Positions 9,213 through 17,250 are shown, numbered from the stretch's first letter. The stretch: 64,000 nucleotides of DNA from an uncultured Ruegeria sp. (GCF_947497005.1 NZ_CANMFF010000003.1:329804-393803), one strand, 5' to 3'. A program made the numbers and translations. Notes: generated by a model from the sequence alone, not told the origin.

Positions 9213-9806
9213 ATGGCTAGAGCAAAGTTTCTCTGCGACGCTGAACGCTGCATCGAATGCAACGCCTGCGTCACCGCGTGTAAGAACGAGCACGAGGTGC
9301 CCTGGGGCATCAACCGTCGCAGAGTGGTGACGATCAATGACGGCAACCCGGGCGAACGCTCGATCTCGGTCGCCTGTATGCATTGCTCGGATGCGCCCTG
9401 CATGGCGGTGTGCCCGGTCGACTGCTTCTATCAGAACGAAGAAGGCGTTGTCCTGCACTCCAAGGACCTGTGCATTGGCTGCGGCTATTGCTTCTACGCG
9501 TGCCCGTTCGGCGCGCCGCAATATCCGCAGGCGGGCAACTTCGGTTCGCGCGGCAAGATGGACAAATGCACCTTCTGCGCCGGCGGCCCCGAGGAAACGC
9601 ACTCGACAGCAGAGTTCGCCAAATATGGTCGCAACCGGATCGCCGAGGGCAAACTGCCCATCTGCGCCGAGATGTGTTCCACCAAGGCCCTGCTTGCTGG
9701 TGACGGCGACGTGGTGTCCGCAGTTTACCGTGAACGCGTCGTGGCGCGCGGTTTCGGCTCGGGCGCCTGGGGCTGGGGTACAGCCTACGACCAGAAAGAC
9801 GGGTAA
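9213..9806 (+). CDS. fdhB: Formate dehydrogenase iron-sulfur (beta) subunit
   Basis: 197 residues, starting 11 bp after fdhA behind AAGGAGG. Ferredoxin-like subunit with four cysteine groups for 4Fe-4S clusters: [41 protein letters not shown] and the split CTFC...C...C group. It relays electrons from FdhA to the cytochrome b subunit. It has no own signal and should travel with FdhA through Tat. The C-terminal transmembrane helix of E. coli FdnH is absent, so membrane attachment must rely on the gamma subunit. Confidence 0.95.
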   Translation: MARAKFLCDAERCIECNACVTACKNEHEVPWGINRRRVVTINDGNPGERSISVACMHCSDAPCMAVCPVDCFYQNEEGVVLHSKDLCIGCGYCFYACPFGAPQYPQAGNFGSRGKMDKCTFCAGGPEETHSTAEFAKYGRNRIAEGKLPICAEMCSTKALLAGDGDVVSAVYRERVVARGFGSGAWGWGTAYDQKDG

Positions 9807-9825
9807 AGCCCGGCCTTGGAAAACT

Positions 9826-9850
9826 AGCCCTCCGCCGTGCGCGGGGGGCT
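9826..9850 (+). terminator. Hairpin between fdhB and the ABM-protein gene
   Basis: AGCCCTCCGC, a 5-nt loop and GCGGGGGGCT pair over 10 bp with one G-T-type mismatch and are followed by only two T. It lies 20 bp after fdhB and 67 bp before the next gene in the same direction. It may lower read-through or protect the fdhAB mRNA end. Confidence 0.5.
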
Positions 9851-9916
9851 TTCCGGATGCTGCGAGCAGGAGTCCGCTTCCTTCCTCGTCACAACAATTT
9901 CGACAATGAGGCGCGC

Positions 9917-10267
9917 ATGACTAACGATGTTTACTGGCTACTGAAACTTGACCTCAATCTCGACAAAAAGACTGAATTCGAAGCGCTTATGGCGGAAATG
10001 GTCACGGCAACGCTGCAAGAGACCGGTGCCAAAAGCTATGAATGGCATATATCCGGTTCAGCAGTTCATATCTATGAACGCTATGCCAGTTCCGAAGATG
10101 CCATGATTCACATGCAGAATTTCGGCGCGAATTTCGCGGAAAGGTTTCTAGCTCTTTTGACGCCAGTGGGGTTAGACGTTTATGGCCCGGCCAAGGATGA
10201 TCTTCGCGAAGCTCTCACGCCTGTCGGAGCAGTATTTCACGAGCAAATCGGCGGCTTTGACCGCTGA
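9917..10267 (+). CDS. ABM-fold (antibiotic biosynthesis monooxygenase-like) small protein
   Basis: 116 residues from the ATG at 9917, preceded by GAGG; an upstream in-frame ATG (9857) has no good site. The dimeric alpha/beta ferredoxin-like ABM fold is suggested by the length, the N-terminal WLLKLDLN strand, the EALMAEMVTATLQETGAKSYEWHI helix-strand (shown in part) and the VHIYERYASSEDAMIHM pattern. Family members act as cofactor-free quinol oxygenases or haem-binding proteins, but many are uncharacterised. It sits inside the formate dehydrogenase operon between the beta and gamma subunits; a link to quinone or haem is possible. Confidence 0.75.
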   Translation: MTNDVYWLLKLDLNLDKKTEFEALMAEMVTATLQETGAKSYEWHISGSAVHIYERYASSEDAMIHMQNFGANFAERFLALLTPVGLDVYGPAKDDLREALTPVGAVFHEQIGGFDR

Positions 10268-10294
10268 CCTGAAAATGCACAGGAGGATATCCCT

Positions 10295-11491
10295 ATGCGC
10301 CTGATCCAGTACCTGCTTGTTTCGATATTCCTGACCGGAGCCGCATGGGCGCAGGAGACCTCTGAACCCACAGCAGAAGACCGCTCCTCGACCGGCGGGG
10401 CGACAACCCTGGAAGATATCCTCGCCCGGCAACGCGGCGAACAAGTCGACAATAGCTATCGCTCCGACAATACCGGTCAGGGCAATGCAGAGGGATTGTT
10501 GGGCCAGCTTGGAACCCGCGGCCTAGCTTCGGACAGTGATGTATACCGCGCATTGCGGTATGGTTCTGCGGATGTGACGGTGTCCTCAAACGGCCCTGCA
10601 GCCAGCGTGTTGATACAGGATGGCGGCATGTGGTGGTTGACCTTCCGCACTGGACCATTGCGTGAATACGGGACTTACATCATCGCTGGAATGCTCGGCA
10701 TCATCATCCTATTCTTCCTGATCCGCGGCAAAATTCGCATCGACGGTGAGAGGACTGGCCGCACGGTTACCCGCTTCAATGGCTTTGAACGGTTTGGCCA
10801 TTGGCTGTTCGCCGGGTCGTTCCTGATCCTCGGTGCAACTGGTTTGCTGACACTTTACGGGCGTGACTTCCTGATCCCGCTCTTCGGGAAAGAAGGGTTC
10901 GCTACCATCGCACAGGGTTGCAAGTGGCTGCACAACAATCTGGCCTGGGCTTTCATGCTGGGTCTGATCATCGTCACGGTAAACTGGATTGCCCATAACA
11001 TCCCGAACCGCACAGACCTGAAATGGCTGGCCGCAGGTGGCGGGCTTTTCTCCAAGGGCAGTCATCCGCCAGCCAAGAAATTCAACGCAGGACAAAAGGT
11101 GATCTTCTGGGCCTGCATCCTGCTGGGCGTTTCTATCAGCCTGTCGGGCCTGTCTTTGTTGTTCCCGTTCGAGATGCCGCTATTTGCCAAAACCTTCCAG
11201 ATCGCTAACGCGACAGGCTTGCCGCAAATGATGGGCCTGAACCTGCCGGTACAAATGTCCCCGCAGGAAGAGATGCAATACGCGCAGGTCTGGCACGTGA
11301 TGGTGGCTTATGTCTTCATCGCGATCATCGTCGCGCATATCTATCTCGGCTCTGTCGGGATGGAAGGTGCCTTTGATGCCATGGGCACGGGTGAGGTTGA
11401 AGAGCAATGGGCTCGCGAACACCACTCGCTGTGGTTGGAAGAAGTTCAGGAAAAAGAGGCAGGTAAGGCCGTCGCCTCGCCTGCTGAATAA
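10295..11491 (+). CDS. fdhC: Formate dehydrogenase cytochrome b556 (gamma) subunit
   Basis: 398 residues, RBS AGGAGG, integral membrane protein that takes electrons from FdhB and reduces quinone. A Sec signal (LVSIFLTGAAWAQE) and a periplasmic region of about 100 residues precede the usual four-helix cytochrome b core, which starts near YIIAGMLGIIILFFL. Likely haem ligands are the histidines in FGHWLFAGSF, KWLHNNLAW and AQVWHVMVAY. It is longer than E. coli FdnI (about 217 residues); the N-terminal extension is common in alphaproteobacterial FDH gamma subunits. The next gene starts directly after its stop. Confidence 0.93.
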   Translation: MRLIQYLLVSIFLTGAAWAQETSEPTAEDRSSTGGATTLEDILARQRGEQVDNSYRSDNTGQGNAEGLLGQLGTRGLASDSDVYRALRYGSADVTVSSNGPAASVLIQDGGMWWLTFRTGPLREYGTYIIAGMLGIIILFFLIRGKIRIDGERTGRTVTRFNGFERFGHWLFAGSFLILGATGLLTLYGRDFLIPLFGKEGFATIAQGCKWLHNNLAWAFMLGLIIVTVNWIAHNIPNRTDLKWLAAGGGLFSKGSHPPAKKFNAGQKVIFWACILLGVSISLSGLSLLFPFEMPLFAKTFQIANATGLPQMMGLNLPVQMSPQEEMQYAQVWHVMVAYVFIAIIVAHIYLGSVGMEGAFDAMGTGEVEEQWAREHHSLWLEEVQEKEAGKAVASPAE

Positions 11492-12754
11492 ATGCGTGGG
11501 CTGGTTCTGGCCCTGGCACTGGTGCCTCTGCCGGCCTTGGCCGAGTTCTTCACGCTTAAAGGTCATGGCGGCCCCATCATGGCGATCGCCACAGCCCCGG
11601 ACGGGCGCATTGCGACAGCCAGTTTTGACAACTCCGTCGGGCTCTGGGCTGACAAGCGCCCTGAATGGCTGGAAGGTCACGAGGCTGCCGTAAACGCCGT
11701 TGCGTTCAACGGTACCGCCATCTACTCGGCCGGAGATGATTTTACCCTGCGCAAATGGCCGAGTGGCGATGTCGTCGGACGTCATCAGGGTAAGATCGTC
11801 GGATTGGCGGCGTCAAAAACTCACGTTGCAACCGCCAGTTGGGATGGGACAATTGGGTTGTGGCCCGTGGACGGAGCAGAAGCAACAATCCTTGGCCCGA
11901 CTGGAAGCGGTATGAACGCGGTCGTGTTCTCGTCTGACGGCACACAGCTCTATTCAGCAGGCATGGATGGGTCGCTGCGGATCTGGGACGTCTCGAGTGG
12001 ACAAGAAACCGCCCGACTCGTTGAGCACGGGTTTGGCATAAACGAGCTGGTCCTGAATGAACGGGACAACTGGATCGCTTACGGTGCGGTTGATGGCGTG
12101 ACCCGAATTCTGGGCCTTTCGACAAGCGAAGAGCGCGATTTCACGCTGGGCCGTCGCCCGATCCTTGCCCTTGCGCTCAGCCCGGATCGAAGGTTTCTAG
12201 CTGTGGGTGACGGCGAAGGTTACATCATGGTCATCGATACCACCGAGTGGCGCATCGCACAGGATTTTCGCGCGACATTACGGGGACCGGTCTGGGCCCT
12301 GGCCTTTTCGGTCGATGGTGAAAACATCCACGCGGGCGGAATTGACGAAGCAATGTACAGCTGGCCTGTAACTGCCTTGTCGGACCAACAGCGGATGGCC
12401 AGCTCTGAACCCAGTTTCCTGAAAAACCCCGACGAAATGGACAACGGAGAACGTCAGTTCTCACGCAAGTGTTCGATCTGTCACAGCCTCTCACTCGACA
12501 GCGAACGCCGTGCGGGGCCTACCTTGCACGGGGTATTCGGGCGCCAGGCTGGCACATTGCCCGGATATTTGTACTCGGAAACTCTGCAAGGCTCTGATAT
12601 CATTTGGAATGACGAAACGATAAACGCCCTTTTCGATGAAGGGCCTGACCATTACATTCCGGGGTCGAAGATGCCGATGCAGCGGATTGCCAAAGCTCAG
12701 GATCGTGAGGATCTGATTGCTTTCATACGTCGCGCAACGGGTGACCGGAACTGA
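11492..12754 (+). CDS. Exported WD40 beta-propeller fused to a c-type cytochrome domain
   Basis: 420 residues. TAA of fdhC is followed directly by this ATG (TAAATG), so the two are coupled. A short signal peptide ends near PALA (residue 17). About seven WD40-type blades follow (for example ATASFDNSVGLW, ATASWDGTIGLW, SAGMDGSLRIWD, AGGIDEAMYSW). A class I cytochrome c domain occupies roughly residues 310-420, with CSICH at 327-331, GPTLHGVFGRQAG, and a distal Met in PGSKMP. The architecture suggests a periplasmic docking and electron-transfer partner of the formate dehydrogenase; no function is established for it here. Confidence 0.88.
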   Translation: MRGLVLALALVPLPALAEFFTLKGHGGPIMAIATAPDGRIATASFDNSVGLWADKRPEWLEGHEAAVNAVAFNGTAIYSAGDDFTLRKWPSGDVVGRHQGKIVGLAASKTHVATASWDGTIGLWPVDGAEATILGPTGSGMNAVVFSSDGTQLYSAGMDGSLRIWDVSSGQETARLVEHGFGINELVLNERDNWIAYGAVDGVTRILGLSTSEERDFTLGRRPILALALSPDRRFLAVGDGEGYIMVIDTTEWRIAQDFRATLRGPVWALAFSVDGENIHAGGIDEAMYSWPVTALSDQQRMASSEPSFLKNPDEMDNGERQFSRKCSICHSLSLDSERRAGPTLHGVFGRQAGTLPGYLYSETLQGSDIIWNDETINALFDEGPDHYIPGSKMPMQRIAKAQDREDLIAFIRRATGDRN

Positions 12755-12767
12755 ACCGGAGGAAACC

Positions 12768-12893
12768 ATGAAAGCCTTTCTTGCTGCCGTCGCCGCGATG
12801 GTCGTTATTGCAATTGCAGCGCCTTTTGTGCTGGACCAGATCGGGTTCAGCGCCGCCGACGCCACATCAGGCTCCGCCGTGCGTCTCGACTGA
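12768..12893 (+). CDS. 41-residue single-span membrane peptide
   Basis: Short gene with a strong GGAGGAAACC site 13 bp after the WD40-cytochrome stop; its TGA abuts the next ATG (TGAATG). The product is one hydrophobic helix (AFLAAVAAMVVIAIAAPFVL) and a short soluble tail. It may be a small anchor or assembly subunit of the formate dehydrogenase complex or an uncleaved leader-type peptide. Spacing and RBS favour a true gene; no family is recognised. Confidence 0.65.
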   Translation: MKAFLAAVAAMVVIAIAAPFVLDQIGFSAADATSGSAVRLD

Positions 12894-13766
12894 ATGTCGC
12901 AATATCTGACCACCCGAGAACTGGCCGATCTGCTGCGTATTGGCGAGCGGAAAGCCTATGATCTTGCCTCATCAGGCGAGGTGCCCTGCGTACGGGCCAT
13001 GGGCAAGCTGTTGTTCCCCCGAGCCGAGGTCGTTGCCTGGCTCAACGCTTCCCGGTCTGGCCCACAGGTGGCCGAACCGCCCCTGCCCCCGATTGTTGCG
13101 GGCAGTCACGATCCTTTGCTTGACTGGGCATTGCGCGAAAGCGGATCGGGGCTGGCCACCTATTACGATGGCTCTTTTGACGGGCTGACAAGGCTGAGCG
13201 AACGCAAAGCACAAGCCGCCGTGTTGCACATCCACGAAGATGACGGGTTCAACAAAAATTCTCTGCGCGACGCTTTCGGCGAAGCACCAGTGATCCTGTA
13301 CGAAGTCGCCCGGCGCGAGCGCGGGCTGCTTCTTGCTCCGGGTGTAACGGACATTAAGGCTTTTGAAGATCTTAAGTCGCGCCGGGTCATCTTGCGTCAG
13401 GACAGTGCAGCAAGCCAGCGCCTCTTCGACACGCAGCTTGAGTCCCACGGCATGACACGCGACGATCTGGACGTTCAGCCCGGTTGCGCACGTACCGAAG
13501 AAGAGTTGGCCATCGCCTTGCACGATCAAAAAGCCGAAGCAGGCTTTGGTCTTGGTGCGTTGGCCAAGCTCTACAACCTGGGCATTGTGCCTACCCATTC
13601 CGAGCGGCTGGACCTTGCCATCTGGCGCAGGGCGTTTTTCGATCCGCCCATGCAGAAGCTAATGACATTCCTACGCTCAGAGCAATTTTCTCTGCGCGCA
13701 CGCGAGTTCGGCGGCTACGACTTGTCAGGTCTGGGTGCGATTCACCACAACGGTGCCAGCGGGTAA
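12894..13766 (+). CDS. Transcriptional regulator: excisionase-type HTH plus periplasmic-binding-protein-like sensor domain
   Basis: 290 residues with no signal peptide. Residues 1-50 are a MerR/excisionase-type helix-turn-helix (LTTRELADLLRIGERKAYDLASSGEVPCVR, shown in part; then FPRAEVVAWL). Residues 75-280 resemble the PBP-like domain of ModA/TupA-type and molybdate-responsive regulators (for example SGSGLATYYDGSFDGL, DSAASQRLFDTQL, FGLGALAKLYNLG). It ends the formate dehydrogenase operon and faces tupABC tail to tail. It is a good candidate for a cytoplasmic oxyanion (tungstate or molybdate) sensor controlling tup or fdh. The ligand is inferred from context. Confidence 0.82.
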   Translation: MSQYLTTRELADLLRIGERKAYDLASSGEVPCVRAMGKLLFPRAEVVAWLNASRSGPQVAEPPLPPIVAGSHDPLLDWALRESGSGLATYYDGSFDGLTRLSERKAQAAVLHIHEDDGFNKNSLRDAFGEAPVILYEVARRERGLLLAPGVTDIKAFEDLKSRRVILRQDSAASQRLFDTQLESHGMTRDDLDVQPGCARTEEELAIALHDQKAEAGFGLGALAKLYNLGIVPTHSERLDLAIWRRAFFDPPMQKLMTFLRSEQFSLRAREFGGYDLSGLGAIHHNGASG

Positions 13767-13819
13767 TTCAGCGTCTCCTGGTGGATTCCTTCGGGTTTTC
13801 CCGCGGCTTGCAGGAACAG

Positions 13820-14635
13820 TTACTGCGCGTTGGGGAAAAACACCTGTTGGCCCTCGAGCCTGAAGGACGCGATGGCCTCCTGCCCGTCCGGCCCGGTCAG
13901 CCATTCGACAAAACGCTGACCGGAAGCCGCCCGAACATGCACGTGCTTTTCCGGGTTTACAAGGATCACGCCATATTGGTTGAACAAACGCGGATCACCT
14001 TCAACCAGCACCTCGAGATTGCCCTTGTTTCCAAATGACAACCACGTTGCCCGGTCCGTCAACGTGTACGCATCCATGCCGCTGGCTACGTTCAGGGTCG
14101 CCCCCATGCCGGACCCGGTTTCCCGATACCATGCACCCGACGCATCAGTTGGGTCCAGCCCTGCCGCAGACCAATGACCCAGCTCGGCCTTATGCGTTCC
14201 GCTGTCATCACCACGTGATGCAAAGGGAACCTCAGCCGCAGCGATGGCCGAAAGCGCAGCCAAAATATCGGCTCCGCCGCGAATTCCGGCGGGATCAGAT
14301 TTCGGGCCAACCAGAATAAAGTCGTTGTACATCAAATCTTTCCGCTCAACGCCCCAGCCGTCAGCGACAAATTGCTCCTCGGCCGGTTTGGCGTGAACCA
14401 GCAGAACGTCTGCGTCTCCGTTGATCGCATTGCGAATGGCCTGACCGGTTCCAACTGCAACAACACGGACGTCGATGCCGGACTCGGCCTCGAACCACGG
14501 CAGGATGTATTCCAACAACCCAGAGTTCTGCGTGGATGTTGTCGACTGTACCACGATAAAGGGCTCTTCCGCCGAAACCATACTGGTCGACAGGCCCAAA
14601 GCCATCACCGCTGCCCGAATTAATGCCCGGAACAT
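13820..14635 (-). CDS. tupA: Tungstate ABC transporter substrate-binding protein
   Basis: 271 residues from the ATG at 14635 (GGAG 4 bp upstream; a GTG just before it is less well placed). Signal peptide ends near SMVSAEE. The mature start, VVQSTTSTQNSGLLEYILPWFE in outline, is the TupA signature: the TTTSTxxSGLL loop that binds the oxyanion. Other family motifs include DVLLVHAKPAEEQFV, YNDFILVGP, RGDDSGTHKAE and NQYGVILVNP. Last gene of the leftward tupBCA operon, convergent with the HTH-PBP regulator. Tungstate is favoured over molybdate by the TupA-type sequence. Confidence 0.93.
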   Translation of the reverse strand: MFRALIRAAVMALGLSTSMVSAEEPFIVVQSTTSTQNSGLLEYILPWFEAESGIDVRVVAVGTGQAIRNAINGDADVLLVHAKPAEEQFVADGWGVERKDLMYNDFILVGPKSDPAGIRGGADILAALSAIAAAEVPFASRGDDSGTHKAELGHWSAAGLDPTDASGAWYRETGSGMGATLNVASGMDAYTLTDRATWLSFGNKGNLEVLVEGDPRLFNQYGVILVNPEKHVHVRAASGQRFVEWLTGPDGQEAIASFRLEGQQVFFPNAQ

Positions 14636-14656
14636 CACTCTCTCCGTTTTATCTTT

Positions 14657-15391
14657 TTAGGTAACCAATCCACCCGCCAGATAGCGATGCGACGCATCGC
14701 TTTCGGGGGCATCCAAAACCTGTTTTGCGGCGCCATGTTCCACCACATGTCCGCCCTGCATCATGACCACGTCCGAAGCCAAACGACGAGCCTGACCGAT
14801 ATCATGTGTGACCATCACAATTCGCACGCCCCGCGACGAGGCGCGCAACACCATTCGTTCGATCACCTGTGTCGCGCCGGGATCAAGGGCGCTGGTCGGT
14901 TCGTCGAGAAACAGTGTTTCGGGTTCCAGTGCCAGCGCCCGCAGGATTGCCAACCGTTGCGCCTCACCCCCCGATAATGACCGTGCAGGTTGTCGGGCCT
15001 TCCCGTCCAGCCCCCCTTCGGTCAGCAATTCAGCGATGCGTGCCCTTCTTGCCGGTCGACCCAAGCCCTGACGCTTGAGAACGAAATCCAGATTTGAAGC
15101 AACAGACCGACGCAGCAGAACCGGTTGCTGAAACACCATGGCCTGGCGGGCTTTCTGCTCTGCGCCAAGTAGCTTTCCATCCTGAATCACCTGCCCCCGG
15201 TCTGGTGAAATCAACCCATGCAAACACCGCAACAGCAGGCTTTTGCCTGCGCCGTTGGGGCCAAGGATCAAGGTTGGTCCCGGACCATCCAGAACCAGCG
15301 AACGGACATCCAGCAACGCCTTTCCCTTGCTGCGGATCTGCAAATCCTCAACCTTCAGGCAACTCACCATATCGCCGAGCAAATCACGCAT
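14657..15391 (-). CDS. tupC: Tungstate ABC transporter ATP-binding protein
   Basis: 244 residues. ABC ATPase with Walker A GPNGAGKS, signature LSGGEAQR, Walker B TLFLDEPTSALD and the switch histidine in MVTHD. The start at 15391 overlaps the tupB stop by 8 bp and has GAGGGG upstream; an internal ATG at 15370 is an alternative. It energises import through TupB. Order tupB-tupC-tupA places the binding protein last, as in several tup operons. Confidence 0.93.
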   Translation of the reverse strand: MRDLLGDMVSCLKVEDLQIRSKGKALLDVRSLVLDGPGPTLILGPNGAGKSLLLRCLHGLISPDRGQVIQDGKLLGAEQKARQAMVFQQPVLLRRSVASNLDFVLKRQGLGRPARRARIAELLTEGGLDGKARQPARSLSGGEAQRLAILRALALEPETLFLDEPTSALDPGATQVIERMVLRASSRGVRIVMVTHDIGQARRLASDVVMMQGGHVVEHGAAKQVLDAPESDASHRYLAGGLVT

Positions 15392-16097
15392 GGCGCAACC
15401 CCTCTTGCTCAGCCCGCAGGCTTACGGCGCTGACCATTGCATTCACCGCGATGGCAATCCCGATGAGGATCGCTCCCAGCGCCAATGCCAGTGCCAGATT
15501 TCCTTTCGAGGTTTCCAATGCAATCGTCGTCGTCATGACGCGCGTCACATGGTTGATGTTCCCGCCCACGATGATCACCGCGCCCACCTCGGCAATGGCG
15601 CGTCCGAAACCGGCCAGCAAAGCCGTGACCAAAGCCAGCCGTGCATCCCAAAGCAGCACAGGAACCGATGCCAGCCGCGACACGCCCAGTGATCGCAATT
15701 GCTCGGAGTATTCTTCAGCCAGCATCTCGACCACCTGTCGCGTCAGCGCCGCAACAATGGGTGTCACCAACACGACCTGTGCAATGATCATGGCCGTTGG
15801 GGTATACAAAAGCTCCAGCACACCCAAGGGGCCAGATCGGGACAGCATCAGATAGACCAGCAGACCCACCACCACGGGTGGGAACCCCATCAGCGCGTTC
15901 ATAAGAACGATCAACATCCGTCGCCCCGGAAACCGGGCCACGGCCAAAGCAGCCCCGACCGGCATGCCGATCAGGGCAGAAATCAGCACTGCAAATACAG
16001 ATACTTTCAGGGACAAAAGCACAATCGCCCAAAGCTCTGAGTCTCCTTCAAAGATCAAAGCAACGGCAGCGCTGAATTCTGATGCAAATCCCTGCAT
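15384..16097 (-). CDS. tupB: Tungstate ABC transporter permease
   Basis: 237 residues from the ATG at 16097; the in-frame ATG at 16118 would add seven residues but lies inside an 18-bp palindrome close to the predicted transcription start. Inner-membrane permease of the CysT/ModB type: several hydrophobic helices (IVLLSLKVSVFAVLISALIG in part) and a cytoplasmic EAA-like loop (EEYSEQLRSLGVSRLA). First gene of tupBCA. It is predicted to be controlled by the operator described at 16115-16132. Confidence 0.92.
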   Translation of the reverse strand: MQGFASEFSAAVALIFEGDSELWAIVLLSLKVSVFAVLISALIGMPVGAALAVARFPGRRMLIVLMNALMGFPPVVVGLLVYLMLSRSGPLGVLELLYTPTAMIIAQVVLVTPIVAALTRQVVEMLAEEYSEQLRSLGVSRLASVPVLLWDARLALVTALLAGFGRAIAEVGAVIIVGGNINHVTRVMTTTIALETSKGNLALALALGAILIGIAIAVNAMVSAVSLRAEQEGLRHA

Positions 16098-16114
16098 TTC
16101 TTTCCATAGTAACT

Positions 16115-16132
16115 GCATTTCGTACGAAATGC
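16115..16132. promoter_or_regulatory. Perfect 18-bp palindrome at the tup operon start (candidate operator)
   Basis: GCATTTCGTACGAAATGC reads identically on both strands with no spacer. On the minus strand it directly follows a plausible promoter and precedes the preferred tupB ATG by 18 bp. This position, across +1, fits a repressor site. The HTH-PBP regulator at 12.9 kb is the obvious candidate protein; that pairing is inference. Confidence 0.6.
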
Positions 16133-16136
16133 GTTA

Positions 16137-16167
16137 ATTTACAAGTAAATACTACTCGGTTTTTCAA
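16137..16167 (-). promoter_or_regulatory. Candidate tupBCA promoter
   Basis: On the minus strand TTGAAA (16167-16162) and TGTAAA (16143-16138) lie 18 bp apart, giving 5/6 and 4/6 matches to the sigma-70 consensus. Transcription would start near 16131, inside the palindrome. An extra inverted repeat, TACTCG/CGAGTA, brackets the -35 region (16153-16174). Confidence 0.4.
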
Positions 16168-16204
16168 TCGAGTACAGACACAAATCCGGCATCTAAATGA
16201 GAAA

Positions 16205-16226
16205 CGCGGCCCCGATCGGGGCCGCG
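16205..16226 (-). terminator. GC-rich terminator of the pyrimidine transporter operon
   Basis: CGCGGCCCC-GATC-GGGGCCGCG is a perfect 9-bp stem with a 4-nt loop, located 29 bp after the substrate-binding-protein stop. On the minus strand TTTCTC follows the stem, so it probably ends leftward transcription before the tup promoter. Confidence 0.7.
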
Positions 16227-16254
16227 CTTAAATCACTCGAATTGACGGATAGCG

Positions 16255-17250
16255 TCAGTTCAACGCTGCGTCCGTGATCTGATGCGTCCAGGCACCATCG
16301 GGTTCTTTGGTGATCGCCGGGTTCTCTGCGGAAACAGCTGACAGCAGTGTTTTTACAGTCTGGTCATAATCGGCAGGATCCAATGCGCCGTCCGATCCTT
16401 CGATCAGCTTTGCCACCTCACCCATCATATAGACCTGATGGTCCAGCTCTTGTGCGCCAGTCTCATCGAATTCCAGCACGATTTCGGCGGCTTCTTCCTG
16501 ATTTTCAGCCGCGTATTTCCAACCTTTCATCGAGGCCCGAACAAAACGCTCCATCTTGTCGGCGAATTCTGGATCGCTCAGGTTATCTTCCATGACATAC
16601 AGGCCATCCTCGAGCATCCCGAAGCCCATCTGAAGATAGTTGAACGTCACCAACTCTTCAGGTGTGATACCGGCCTGAAGGATCTGGCGATACTCGTTGT
16701 AGGTCATTGTCGAAATGCAATCCGCTTGCCCCTGGATCAGAGGATCTGCAGAAAACGCCTGCTTCAAAACAGTGACGCCGTTATCATCTGCGCCGTCCGT
16801 TTCAATGCCCAAGGACGCCATCCAGGCGTAGAACGGATATTCATTGCCAAAGAACCAAACACCCATGGTGCGGCCGGGGAAATCCTCGGGTGTTTCGACG
16901 CCGGTGGATTTCAGGCAGTTGACCTGAAGACCGCCCGTTTTGAACGGTTGTGCGATGTTCACCAGCGGAACGCCGCGCTCGCGCGCAGCCAAACCAGCGG
17001 CCATCCATGTGGTGATGACATCTGCACCGCCACCGGCAATGACCTGTTCCGGTGCAATGTCCGGGCCACCCGGTTTGATTGTGACATCAAGCCCTTCTTC
17101 GTCATAGAAACCCTTTGCTTCGGCTACGAAGTAGCCGGCAAATTGCGCCTGCCCTACCCATTTCAACTGCAACGTCACTTCGTCCGCCGCTAGCGCCGTG
17201 CTGGCTGCCAAACTGAAGGCGGCAACCGCCCCGCTAAGTAGCTTGTTCAT
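16255..17250 (-). CDS. NMT1/THI5-type ABC transporter substrate-binding protein (probable pyrimidine uptake)
   Basis: 331 residues from the ATG at 17250 (AGGAG 8 bp upstream; the ATG at 17256 is too close to it). Signal peptide ends near STALAAD. The mature start, VTLQLKWVGQAQFAGYFVAEAKGFY in outline, is the NMT1/ThiY family hallmark. Members bind hydroxymethylpyrimidine-type or other planar heterocycles. Genes downstream in the same direction of reading and upstream (dihydropyrimidinase, beta-ureidopropionase) make uracil, thymine or a dihydropyrimidine the likely ligand. Confidence 0.85.
   Translation of the reverse strand: MNKLLSGAVAAFSLAASTALAADEVTLQLKWVGQAQFAGYFVAEAKGFYDEEGLDVTIKPGGPDIAPEQVIAGGGADVITTWMAAGLAARERGVPLVNIAQPFKTGGLQVNCLKSTGVETPEDFPGRTMGVWFFGNEYPFYAWMASLGIETDGADDNGVTVLKQAFSADPLIQGQADCISTMTYNEYRQILQAGITPEELVTFNYLQMGFGMLEDGLYVMEDNLSDPEFADKMERFVRASMKGWKYAAENQEEAAEIVLEFDETGAQELDHQVYMMGEVAKLIEGSDGALDPADYDQTVKTLLSAVSAENPAITKEPDGAWTHQITDAALN

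Noticed and set aside
11180..11785. 201-codon minus-strand frame crossing fdhC and the WD40 gene
   Set aside because: It runs across the coupled junction of two strongly supported genes and has no family resemblance.
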